Source of the DNA: Caulobacter sp.
GTDB lineage: Bacteria > Pseudomonadota > Alphaproteobacteria > Caulobacterales > Caulobacteraceae
DNA length: 16,385 nucleotides
Assembly (NCBI GenBank): GCA_014378155.1
Contig: JACMOF010000532.1
Location: 1-16,385, forward strand
Reading direction: 5' to 3'
The translations under genes and the position numbers were made by a program. Shown piece by piece: positions 7,828 to 14,351 of this stretch (position 1 is its first letter; each line of letters opens with the position of its first letter). The notes beneath the pieces are model-generated. The model searched no databases and had not been told where the DNA came from. It saw only the letters and a list, made by a program, of their open reading frames with translations.

Positions 7828-8510
7828 GCCTGGACTGGACGCGGATCGCGACCGATCTGGACGCCCAGGGCTGGGCCCTGACCGGCCCGCTGCTGCCACC
7901 GGAAACCTGCTACGGGATCGCCGGCCTCTATGATCAGGAGGCCGGCTTTCGCAACCGGGTGGTCATGGCGCGCCACGGCTATGGCCAGGGCGAGTATCGG
8001 TACTTTTCCTATCCCTTGCCCGCGCCCGTGCAGCGGATCCGCCAGGCGCTGTACGGCCCCCTCGCCGCCGTCGCCAACCGTTGGGCCCAGCGGCTGGGCG
8101 AGGACCGAACCTTCCCAGACAGCCTCGACGACATGCTGGCCCGCTGCCACGCGGCGGGCCAGGCCAGGCCGACGCCCCTGCTGCTGACCTACGGCCCCGG
8201 CGACTACAACTGCCTGCACCAGGACCTCTATGGAGAACACGTCTTCCCGCTGCAGGCCGCCTTCCTGCTGGACGAGCCCGGCCGCGACTTCGAGGGCGGC
8301 GAGTTCGTGCTGGTCGAGCAGCGTCCGCGGCAGCAGTCCCGGCCCCAGGTCGTGCCGCTGGGCCAAGGCGAGGGCGTGATCTTCGCCGTTCGCGAGCGCC
8401 CGGCCGAGGGGTCACGCGGCGTCCACCGCCGGGTGTTGCGCCACGGCGTCAGCACGGTGCGGTCCGGCCGCCGGCGGGTGTTGGGGGTGATCTTCCACGA
8501 CGCGACGTGA
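7824..8510 (+). CDS. 2OG-Fe(II) dioxygenase of the Oxygenase-NA (DUF2086-like) type, probable alkylation repair
   Basis: 228 residues from an ATG that overlaps the ada-like stop (ATGA). The iron-binding HxD is in YNCLHQDLYGEHVFPLQAAF (His132, Asp134). The distal histidine is most likely His207 in LRHGVSTVRSGRR, followed by arginines (213, 216-218) suited to binding 2-oxoglutarate. Other characteristic blocks are FLLDEPGRDFEGGEFVLVEQ and VLGVIFHDA. This pattern matches the bacterial family I know as Oxygenase-NA (PF09859), proposed to remove alkyl damage from nucleic acid oxidatively, in the manner of AlkB. The coupling to an O6-methylguanine/phosphotriester repair gene supports that role. Substrate is not proven, and the family name is from recognition, not a search. 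An open frame extends upstream to 7212, but that part is a shadow of ada. Confidence 0.85.
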   Translation: MSLDWTRIATDLDAQGWALTGPLLPPETCYGIAGLYDQEAGFRNRVVMARHGYGQGEYRYFSYPLPAPVQRIRQALYGPLAAVANRWAQRLGEDRTFPDSLDDMLARCHAAGQARPTPLLLTYGPGDYNCLHQDLYGEHVFPLQAAFLLDEPGRDFEGGEFVLVEQRPRQQSRPQVVPLGQGEGVIFAVRERPAEGSRGVHRRVLRHGVSTVRSGRRRVLGVIFHDAT

Positions 8511-8517
8511 CTGCGAG

Positions 8518-8545
8518 TGGGGACAGGCGCATGCGCCTGTCCCCA
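8518..8545. repeat. Perfect 28-bp palindrome, copy 2 of a repeated element
   Basis: The palindrome is centred on GCATGC at 8531/8532, and 33 bases (8518-8550) are identical to the copy at 5665-5697. It sits in the 57-base gap between convergent genes (oxygenase and alcohol dehydrogenase), where a bidirectional terminator could act. No T-run follows on either strand. Confidence 0.9.
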
Positions 8546-8567
8546 GCCTTATGCCTAACCCGCGCCC

Positions 8568-9608
8568 CTAAAGCGTCGCCATGTCGATCACGAACCGATA
8601 CCGCACGTCGCTCTTCTGCATGCGGACATAGGCGTCGTTGATCTGGTTGATCGAGATGGTCTCGATGTCGGCGACGATGTCGTGCTGGCCGCAGAAGTCG
8701 AGCATCTCCTGGGTCTCCTTGATCGAGCCGATCATCGAACCGGCCAAGGTGCGGCGTCCGGGGATCAGGGCGAAGGCGTTGAGCTGGGCCGGTTCTTCCG
8801 GCGCGCCGACCAGCACCATGGCGCCGTCGATCTTCAGCAGGTTGAGGTACGCGCCCCAGTCCAGCGCCGCCGAGACCGTGCAGATGATCAGGTCAAGGGT
8901 CCCGGCCAGGGTTTCGAAGGTCGCCGCGTCGCTGGTCGCGTAGTAATGGTCGGCGCCCATCTTCAGGCCGTCGCCCTGCTTGGAGAGGGTCTGGCTCAGC
9001 ACCGTCACCTCGGCCCCCATGGCGTGGGCGATCTTGACGCCCATGTGGCCCAAGCCGCCGAGACCGAGGATGGCGACCTTCTTGCCGGGGCCGGCGTTCC
9101 AGTGGCGCAGCGGCGAATAGAGCGTGATGCCAGCGCACAGCAGGGGCGCGGCCGCGTCGAGCGCCAGGTTGTCGGGGATCGACAGGACATAGCCTTCCTT
9201 GACCACCATGTGGTCGGAATAGCCGCCATAGGTGGGCAGGTCGCTGCCGGGCTGCGGGCTGCTATAGGTCTGGACCAGGCCCGGCATGTACTGCTCCAGG
9301 TCCAGGTCGCGCTGGGCGCAGGTGGTGCAGCTGTCGACGAAACAGCCGACGCCCACCCGGTCGCCTTCCTTGAACCGGCTGACGCTGGAGCCGACGGCGG
9401 TGACCACGCCGGTGATCTCGTGGCCCGGCACCAGCGGATAGACGCTCATGCCCCAGCCGTTGTCGACCATGTGGATGTCGGAGTGGCACACACCGCAATG
9501 CTTGATGGCGATGACGACGTCGTCGGCGTTGGGCTCGCGACGTTCGAAGGTGAAGGGGGAAAGCTTGTCGGACGCGGCTTGGGCCGCATAGCCCTTAGCG
9601 GTGGCCAT
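8568..9608 (-). CDS. Zinc-dependent NAD(P) alcohol dehydrogenase (YahK/cinnamyl-alcohol type) with altered structural zinc site
   Basis: 346 residues from the ATG at 9608, which has GAGGAA (9615-9620) 6 nt upstream; the longer open frame adds a non-domain extension. Catalytic zinc ligands are seen at Cys41 (CGVCHSD), His63 (PGHE) and Cys158 (PLLCAG). The nucleotide-binding motif is GLGGLGHMG (182-190). It interconverts aldehydes and alcohols in the cytoplasm, most likely NADPH-linked as in YahK/AdhC relatives. In these enzymes the structural zinc is held by four cysteines in a C-x2-C-x2-C-x7-C pattern. Here the loop reads [20 protein letters not shown] (91-110): Cys94 and Cys97 remain, but the third and fourth ligands are Arg100 and Met108. 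This protein should lack a normal structural zinc. Convergent with the oxygenase gene. Confidence 0.9.
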   Translation of the reverse strand: MATAKGYAAQAASDKLSPFTFERREPNADDVVIAIKHCGVCHSDIHMVDNGWGMSVYPLVPGHEITGVVTAVGSSVSRFKEGDRVGVGCFVDSCTTCAQRDLDLEQYMPGLVQTYSSPQPGSDLPTYGGYSDHMVVKEGYVLSIPDNLALDAAAPLLCAGITLYSPLRHWNAGPGKKVAILGLGGLGHMGVKIAHAMGAEVTVLSQTLSKQGDGLKMGADHYYATSDAATFETLAGTLDLIICTVSAALDWGAYLNLLKIDGAMVLVGAPEEPAQLNAFALIPGRRTLAGSMIGSIKETQEMLDFCGQHDIVADIETISINQINDAYVRMQKSDVRYRFVIDMATL

Positions 9609-9859
9609 CGGAAGTTCCTCGATTTTCGGGAGCACGATCTGGGGAGCGATCGGAGACCAAGGTCTTGCACGCTTTCGCCGTCGCGCGTTAGGCCGATCCC
9701 GTCCATCTGATGCACGATCCTGTCGCGCGCGCCGACCGTTCGACCCGGCGCGGAAAGCTTGGCTGGCCTTTCGGCGAAGGTCTGCTGGCCTTGGGGCCGC
9801 CGCGTCCCTACATCCGCAACCGTTGACGCACCTGTCCCCGCCCGGTACCGCCCCTGTCC

Positions 9860-10720
9860 ATGACCGATCTGCCCACTGGCCTCTCCACACTCGCCGACCG
9901 TTATGACGTGCTGCTGTGCGACGTCTGGGGGGTGATCCACAACGGCGTCGAAAGCTATCCCGAGGCCTGTAAGGCCTTGGTCGAGTGGCGCGCCCACCAC
10001 GGGCCGGTGATCCTGATCTCCAACTCGCCTCGGCCCTCGGCCGCCGTGGTCGAGCAGTTGGACGCCCTGGGCGTGCCGCGCGAGGCCTGGAGCGCCTTCG
10101 TCACCTCGGGAGATGCGACGCGGACCTTGCTGGCCGAACGCGCCCCTGGCCCGGCCTGGATCGTGGGCCCCGAGCGCGACTCCACGCTCTATGAAGGCCT
10201 GGGCCTGGAGACCGCCGGCCCCGAGGCCGCCGCCTTCGTCGCCGTCACGGGCATGGTCGATGACGAGAACGAAGCGCCCAGCGACTATACGGACCGCCTG
10301 GCGATCGCCGCCGAGCGCGGCCTGACCCTGATTTGCGCCAATCCCGACCGGGTGGTGCAGCGCGGCGACCGCCTGATCTATTGCGGCGGGTCTCTGGCCG
10401 ACCTCTATGAGAGCCTGGGCGGGCAAGTGCTGATGGCCGGCAAGCCCTTCGCACCGATCTACGACCTGGCCCTGGCGCAAGCCGCGGCCCTGAAGGGCGG
10501 ACCGGTCGATCGCACGCGCGTGCTGTGCATCGGCGACGGGGTGATCACCGACGTCAAGGGCGCCCACGACCAGCAGTTGGCCTGCCTGTTCATCGCCAAG
10601 GGCATCCATGGTGGGGCGGCCATTGGCGCCGACGGCAAGCTGGATCCGACCAAGGTGGCGGGCCTGCTGGCGGCTGAAAACCTCGGCGCCACGCACGCCA
10701 TGGGCGATCTGGTCTGGTGA
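9860..10720 (+). CDS. HAD-superfamily class IIA hydrolase (TIGR01459-like)
   Basis: 286-residue cytoplasmic phosphatase-like protein. Motif I is [12 protein letters not shown] (Asp21 as nucleophile; the second position usual in DxD is Trp, as is typical of this subgroup). Motif II is LISNSPRP (52-59), a conserved lysine lies in [10 protein letters not shown] (about 193-202), and motif IV is [13 protein letters not shown] (about 223-235). The arrangement with a large insert (cap C2) between motifs II and III fits the NagD-like IIA branch. Substrate is unknown. It is the first gene of a plus-strand run with the MaoC-type hydratase and ribF. That neighbourhood makes a flavin-pathway phosphatase conceivable, but this is inference only. 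No strong ribosome site precedes the ATG. Confidence 0.88.
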   Translation: MTDLPTGLSTLADRYDVLLCDVWGVIHNGVESYPEACKALVEWRAHHGPVILISNSPRPSAAVVEQLDALGVPREAWSAFVTSGDATRTLLAERAPGPAWIVGPERDSTLYEGLGLETAGPEAAAFVAVTGMVDDENEAPSDYTDRLAIAAERGLTLICANPDRVVQRGDRLIYCGGSLADLYESLGGQVLMAGKPFAPIYDLALAQAAALKGGPVDRTRVLCIGDGVITDVKGAHDQQLACLFIAKGIHGGAAIGADGKLDPTKVAGLLAAENLGATHAMGDLVW

Positions 10721-10776
10721 AGCCTGTCCTGACCGCTAGATTGGGCGCCACGCACACTAAAAACGAGGGGCGCGGG

Positions 10777-11199
10777 ATGCAGGGACTGTTTCTGGAGGAT
10801 CTGAGCGTGGGCCAGTCGGCCGAACTGGTCCGCACCGTGGCCGAGGCCGACATCGTCGCCTTCGCCGCCGTCACCGGCGACGCCAACCCGGTTCATCTGG
10901 ACGCCGCCTACGCCGCCACCACCAGCTTTGGCGAGCGCATCGCCCACGGCATGTTGTCGGCCGGCTACATCTCGGCCGTGCTGGGCACGACCTTGCCGGG
11001 CCCCGGCGCGATCTATCTGTCGCAGAGCCTGAAGTTCAAGCGGCCGGTGAAGATCGGCGACGCGGTCACCGCCCGCGCCACCGTCACCGAGATCGATGAA
11101 GCCAAGGCCCGGGTGACCTTCGCCACCGTCTGCCTGGTCAATGGCAAGCCGGTGGTCGATGGCGAGGCCGTGGTCATGGTCCCGCGAAGGGCCGCGTAG
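10777..11199 (+). CDS. MaoC-family (R)-specific enoyl-CoA hydratase-like protein
   Basis: 140-residue hot-dog-fold protein. The hydratase motif VTGDANPVHLD (32-42) carries the catalytic Asp35 and His40. HGMLSAGYISAVLGTTLPGPGAIYL and SLKFKRPVKIGD are characteristic of PhaJ-like enzymes that hydrate trans-2-enoyl-CoA to (R)-3-hydroxyacyl-CoA. I chose the ATG at 10777 because GAGGGG (10765-10770) sits 6 nt upstream and the domain starts at once. An alternative GTG at 10717 overlaps the HAD stop by 3 bases and would add 20 residues with no domain character. ribF starts 10 bases after its stop, so these genes are probably co-transcribed. Actual acyl substrate unknown. Confidence 0.88.
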   Translation: MQGLFLEDLSVGQSAELVRTVAEADIVAFAAVTGDANPVHLDAAYAATTSFGERIAHGMLSAGYISAVLGTTLPGPGAIYLSQSLKFKRPVKIGDAVTARATVTEIDEAKARVTFATVCLVNGKPVVDGEAVVMVPRRAA

Positions 11200-11209
11200 G
11201 AAGGTTCGC

Positions 11210-12151
11210 ATGCGCTTGAAGATCGTTCATGGCTGGAAGGACCTGCCGGTCGAGGCGCGGGGCGCGGCCGTGGCCCTGGGCAATTTCGACGGCGTGCATC
11301 GTGGCCACCAGCAGGTGATCGCCCAGGCCGCCAAGGCCGCGCTGGCGGCCAAGGCGCCGCTGGGGGTGGTCACCTTCGACCCCCACCCGCGCCGACTGTT
11401 CCGGCCTAGCGAGCCGGCCTTCAAACTGATGACCCACGACCAGCAGGCCCGCGCGCTGCAGGCCCTTGGCGTGGACATCCTCTACCTGCTGCCGTTCGAC
11501 TTCGAGATGGCCAGTTTCGGCGACCGGGATTTCGTCGATCAAGTGCTGGTGAAGGGTCTGGGGGTCCGGCACGTGGCCGTCGGCTTCGACATCTCGTTCG
11601 GACGCGGCCGCAGTGGCAGCGCCGCGCTGATGGAGACCTATGGCGCGCAGGACGGCTTCTCCGTCTCGGTGGCCGAGCCGGTGGCCAGCCGCGACGGCGA
11701 CAAGTTCTCGTCCACCGCCGTGCGCGACGCCCTGCGCGATGGTCATCCCGAACGGGCCGCGCGGATCCTGGGAAGACCCTTCGCCATCGAGGGCGTGGTG
11801 CGTCGCGGTCAGCAGCTGGGCCGGACGCTGGGCTTCCCGACGGCCAATGTCGAGGTCGAGGACTATGTGGTGCCGAAACTCGGCGTCTACGCCACCCGTA
11901 CCCGCCTGCCTGACGGCCGCGAAGTGCCCGGCGTGGCCAATCTGGGCAACAACCCGACCACCGGCGAGGTCGAGACCCGGCTTGAGACCTGGCTGTTCGA
12001 CTTCGACGAGGATCTCTACGGCCAGGTCATCGAGACCGACCTGATCGCCTTCCTGCGGCCCGAGCTGAAGTTCGCCAGCATCGCGCTGATGGTGGAACAG
12101 ATCCTGCGCGACGAGCAGGCGGCCAGGGCGATCGTCGCGCCGGGGTTTTAG
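11210..12151 (+). CDS. ribF: Bifunctional riboflavin kinase / FAD synthetase
   Basis: 313 residues, the usual length for bacterial RibF. It phosphorylates riboflavin to FMN, then adenylylates FMN to FAD. The N-terminal FAD synthetase domain (about 15-185) shows GNFDGVHRGH (24-33), TFDPHPRRLF (55-64) and FSSTAVRDAL (166-175). The C-terminal riboflavin kinase domain (about 186-305) shows GRTLGFPTANV (204-214), GVYATR, NLGNNPT (244-250) and a Glu (259) in LETWLFDFDEDLYG. The start is set by AGGAAGG 5 nt upstream; the open frame extends further 5' only as overlap with the hydratase gene. RibF lies a few genes upstream of ileS here, a neighbourhood seen in many proteobacteria. Confidence 0.97.
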   Translation: MRLKIVHGWKDLPVEARGAAVALGNFDGVHRGHQQVIAQAAKAALAAKAPLGVVTFDPHPRRLFRPSEPAFKLMTHDQQARALQALGVDILYLLPFDFEMASFGDRDFVDQVLVKGLGVRHVAVGFDISFGRGRSGSAALMETYGAQDGFSVSVAEPVASRDGDKFSSTAVRDALRDGHPERAARILGRPFAIEGVVRRGQQLGRTLGFPTANVEVEDYVVPKLGVYATRTRLPDGREVPGVANLGNNPTTGEVETRLETWLFDFDEDLYGQVIETDLIAFLRPELKFASIALMVEQILRDEQAARAIVAPGF

Positions 12152-12155
12152 AATC

Positions 12156-12176
12156 CTTCTCCCCTTGTGGGAGAAG
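12156..12176. terminator. Short hairpin just after ribF, possibly part of a dispersed repeat
   Basis: CTTCTCCC pairs perfectly with GGGAGAAG around the loop CTTGT, starting 5 bases after the ribF stop. There is no T-run afterwards, so intrinsic termination is uncertain. The CCTTCTCCC...GGGAGAAG motif is also common as a fragment of intergenic repeats in alphaproteobacteria. Confidence 0.5.
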
Positions 12177-12251
12177 TTAGGGACGACGACTTCAAGACAA
12201 TCGAGTCATCAAGCGCATGGCGTCACAGTCCGGCCGGGTCTATCGTGGCGC

Positions 12252-12452
12252 ATGAAAATCCACCTGACCGAAGCCGATCATCTGCTCCTGGACCGCTATC
12301 TCGACTGCGTGCTGCTGCGGCACGCCGAAGGCGTCTACAACCTCGAAACCGCTCGTGCCGAGTTGGCCGAGGCCTTCACCCAGATGACCCGCGAGGAGCC
12401 GGCCTTCCGCGACCACATGCAGGGTGTGCTGGACGCCCGCGACGACGCCTAG
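12252..12452 (+). CDS. Small acidic hypothetical protein
   Basis: 66 residues starting MKIHLTEADHLLLDRYLDCV and rich in acidic residues and leucine, predicted mostly helical, with no signal peptide or membrane segment. I do not recognise a family. The ATG at 12252 has only a weak upstream ribosome site; a longer in-frame version (from a GTG/TTG-type codon) would include the post-ribF hairpin and is unlikely. Its TAG stop (12450-12452) is the first triplet of a dispersed repeat, so the reading frame may have been cut by that element. Codon use is as GC-biased as in the neighbouring genes, which supports a real gene. Confidence 0.65.
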   Translation: MKIHLTEADHLLLDRYLDCVLLRHAEGVYNLETARAELAEAFTQMTREEPAFRDHMQGVLDARDDA

Positions 12453-12552
12453 AGCGTTTGCCGACCTGATTGCATCAGGCCGGGGCTCTAGGTTTTTGTT
12501 TTACGCGTTTTCTTCACGCGAACCGGGATCCACTTCGCTCGAAAATGCTCTA
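12450..12552. repeat. TAGAGC...GCTCTA dispersed intergenic repeat
   Basis: The 103-base element is bounded by TAGAGC (12450-12455) and GCTCTA (12547-12552). It contains the hairpin CCTGAT TGC ATCAGG (12465-12479), an AT-rich stretch GGTTTTTGTTTTACG (in 12491-12506), and CACGCGAACCGGGATCCACT. It ends with CTTCGCTCGAAAATGCTCTA. This composite is familiar from many alphaproteobacterial genomes. It fills most of the gap between the small acidic gene and the protease gene. Confidence 0.7.
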
Positions 12553-12617
12553 GACAGCCGACTCGCCAACCGCAGTTCTTGCCGTTAACCTTTGCCGCAC
12601 ACGAGGCGGGGGCCGGG

Positions 12618-13694
12618 ATGAAAGCGCGCAAGTACGAACGGTTCGCCCAGGCGCGAAAGCCCGCAAGCCCGCGCCGTCACGAAATTCTAGCCTATCCCGA
12701 CGAGGCCCTCTTCGTCTTCGATCCCGGCGAACTGCCCCAGACGGGCGGAGCGGCCGCCGACGACACGATCCTGGACGCCTATTCCAACGCCGTGGTCCGG
12801 GCCGTCGAGGCGGTGGGACCCAGCGTCGTGCGCATCCATCCGATGCTGGAGGACCCGCGCATCCAGGGCGTGGGCTCGGGCTTCGCCATCGCCGCCAATG
12901 GCCTGATCCTGACCAACAGTCACGTGGTGCAGGGCGCGGCGCGGTTCATCGTCATCACCGCCGAGGGCCGCAGCCTGACCGCCCGCTGCGTCGGCGACGA
13001 TCCCGACACCGACCTGGCCTTGCTGCAGCTTGACCAGCGCGCCAACCTGCCGGTGGCCCGCCTGGGCAATTCCAAGGCCCTGCGGCGCGGCCAGCTGGTG
13101 ATCGCCATCGGCGCGCCGCTGGGCTTCGAGGCGACGGTGACCACCGGCGTGGTTTCCGCCCTGGGCCGCAGCCTGCGCGGCGAGCGCGGCCGGCTGATCG
13201 AGGACCTGATCCAGACCGACGCCGCCCTCAATCCCGGCAATAGCGGCGGGCCGCTGGTCAGTTCCAACGGCGAGGTTGTCGGCATCGCCACCGCCGTGAT
13301 CGCCGGCTACCAGGGCCTGTGCTTTGCCGTGGCCTCCAATACCGCGACCTTCGTGATCGCCGAATTGATCGCCCATGGCCATGTGCGGCGCGGCTCAATC
13401 GGCCTCGTCGCCCAGCAGGCCCCGATCCCCCCCGGCCTGGCCCGCGCCACCGGCGTCAACCAGGGCTATGCGGTATTCGTCGCCCAGATCGACGCCGGCG
13501 GTCTGGCCGCCAAGGCCGGGGTGCGCGAGGGCGACCTGCTGGTCAGCGCCGCCGGCCGGCCCCTGACCGGCCTGGATGACCTGCTGCGCGCCCTGGACCA
13601 CCACAGCATCGAAAAGGCCACCGCCTTCGTCCTGATCCGCGAAGGCCGACTGATGACCGTGACCATCACCCCGAAAGCCCGAAAACGCGGCTGA
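12618..13694 (+). CDS. Trypsin/HtrA-like serine protease with PDZ domain and no export signal
   Basis: 358 residues. The chymotrypsin-like protease domain (about 55-255) has the triad His102 (LTNSHVVQG), Asp132 (DDPDTDLALLQL) and Ser209 (NPGNSGGPLVS). A PDZ-like domain follows (about 265-352; VAQIDAGGLAAKAGVREGDL). This is the DegP/HtrA plan, but DegP-type proteins normally carry an N-terminal signal or membrane anchor. Here the first 50 residues are MKARKYERFAQARKPASPRR and a charged, non-hydrophobic continuation. A cytoplasmic location is therefore predicted. I chose the ATG at 12618, preceded by a GGGGG purine run; an upstream TTG (12579) would add 13 residues and still no signal. Substrate unknown. 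It may share a transcript with the small membrane protein downstream. Confidence 0.88.
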   Translation: MKARKYERFAQARKPASPRRHEILAYPDEALFVFDPGELPQTGGAAADDTILDAYSNAVVRAVEAVGPSVVRIHPMLEDPRIQGVGSGFAIAANGLILTNSHVVQGAARFIVITAEGRSLTARCVGDDPDTDLALLQLDQRANLPVARLGNSKALRRGQLVIAIGAPLGFEATVTTGVVSALGRSLRGERGRLIEDLIQTDAALNPGNSGGPLVSSNGEVVGIATAVIAGYQGLCFAVASNTATFVIAELIAHGHVRRGSIGLVAQQAPIPPGLARATGVNQGYAVFVAQIDAGGLAAKAGVREGDLLVSAAGRPLTGLDDLLRALDHHSIEKATAFVLIREGRLMTVTITPKARKRG

Positions 13695-13759
13695 GGCGGC
13701 CAGATCGCCGAAATCGACAGAACGCCGGTTTTCTCCGTGGACGCGACCCTTTGACGCGC

Positions 13760-13782
13760 CTACACTTTTCACGGCAGTGTAG
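13760..13782 (+). promoter_or_regulatory. Hairpin just upstream of the small membrane-protein gene
   Basis: CTACACT (13760-13766) and AGTGTAG (13776-13782) are perfect inverted repeats around 9 bases. The right arm runs into the candidate ribosome site AGAAGGGG (13781-13788). It could be an operator or an RNA hairpin; seven base pairs is weak evidence. Confidence 0.3.
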
Positions 13783-13795
13783 AAGGGGCGTGATC

Positions 13796-14047
13796 TTGAC
13801 CTATGATTTCGCGGGGCGTGGGTTTTGGAGACGAACGCTTAGCGCCGCCAAGCGCCTGATACCGCCCCGCCTGACGCCTCCTTCCCGCGAAGGCCGCCTG
13901 CTGGCCGCGCTCTGGACCCTGGCCGCCCTGATCACCCTGGGCGTCGCCCTGAGCCAGAGCCTGCTGATGTTTCTGCTCTCGATGGCCGCGGTGCTGTTTG
14001 GCACCTACGCGGCGCTGTGGGCGATGAACGGCGCGGCGCGGCGGTAG
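13796..14047 (+). CDS. Small two-helix membrane protein, hypothetical
   Basis: About 83 residues. A basic N-terminal part (GRGFWRRTLSAAKRL, then PPSREGR) precedes two hydrophobic segments, LLAALWTLAALITLGVAL and LLMFLLSMAAVLFGTYAALW, and a basic tail. This fits a small inner-membrane protein with both ends in the cytoplasm. The start is uncertain. A TTG at 13796 has AGAAGGGG 7 nt upstream and is preferred on spacing; a GTG at 13790 is in frame but too close to that site; a TTG at 13751 lacks one. There is no ATG start. No family is recognised. It sits between the protease gene and the ileS leader region. Confidence 0.55.
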   Translation: MTYDFAGRGFWRRTLSAAKRLIPPRLTPPSREGRLLAALWTLAALITLGVALSQSLLMFLLSMAAVLFGTYAALWAMNGAARR

Positions 14048-14060
14048 GGGCGAAAATGAT

Positions 14061-14168
14061 TGTCATCCCGGACGAGCGCGCAGCGCGAAGATCCGGGATC
14101 GACGCGTGAGGGCCAGCGTTTCCGGCGGTCCCGGATCTGTGGCCTTGCGGGCCTTGTCCGGGATGACA
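14061..14168. repeat. REP-like nested inverted repeat between the small membrane gene and ileS
   Basis: Outer arms TGTCATCCCGGAC (14061-14073) and GTCCGGGATGACA (14156-14168) are perfect complements. Inside them AGATCCGGGA (14089-14098) and TCCCGGATCT (14129-14138) also pair perfectly. GTCATCCCGGA-type nested palindromes are common intergenic repeats in alphaproteobacteria. The arms share the ATCCCGG core with the element at 5154-5281 but are otherwise different. Confidence 0.8.
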
Positions 14169-14351
14169 GGTTTGGTTGGTGAGTGGAGGTTTGCCCCCCT
14201 CCCCCACCTCTGCTATCCCCCGCCCATGTCTTTCGTTCGGAAAACCTCGCGAATTAGCCGCCCGGCGTGACGCCGCTGGACGCTTGCCGGTGCGCGTGCC
14301 GGGATCAGACCCGCACCCCTCTTCCGAACCCCTACGCTGGATAGCTTTGCC
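14169..14351 (+). other. Region upstream of ileS, possible leader with short open frame
   Basis: The bases after the repeat include a C-rich stretch, then a 14-codon frame at 14226-14270 (MSFVRKTSRISRPA). GGCG TGA CGCC forms a small hairpin that includes the stop of this frame. GTTCGGAA (14235-14242) and TTCCGAAC (14322-14329) are inverted repeats bracketing the region. No clear ribosome site precedes the short frame and no T-run terminator is seen, so an attenuator is only a possibility. Together with the repeat this accounts for the 304 bases without a confident gene. Confidence 0.3.

Noticed and set aside
9609..9859. Possible small gene in the gap between the dehydrogenase and HAD genes
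   Set aside because: The frames there are shadows or non-domain extensions; only the dehydrogenase ribosome site (9615-9620) is supported.
9446..10696. A 416-codon minus-strand frame across the HAD gene and the dehydrogenase start
   Set aside because: It overlaps two confident genes and is low-complexity antisense sequence.
12156..12176. Strong intrinsic terminator after ribF
   Set aside because: The stem is good but no T-run follows, and the motif also occurs in intergenic repeats, so it is listed only at low confidence.
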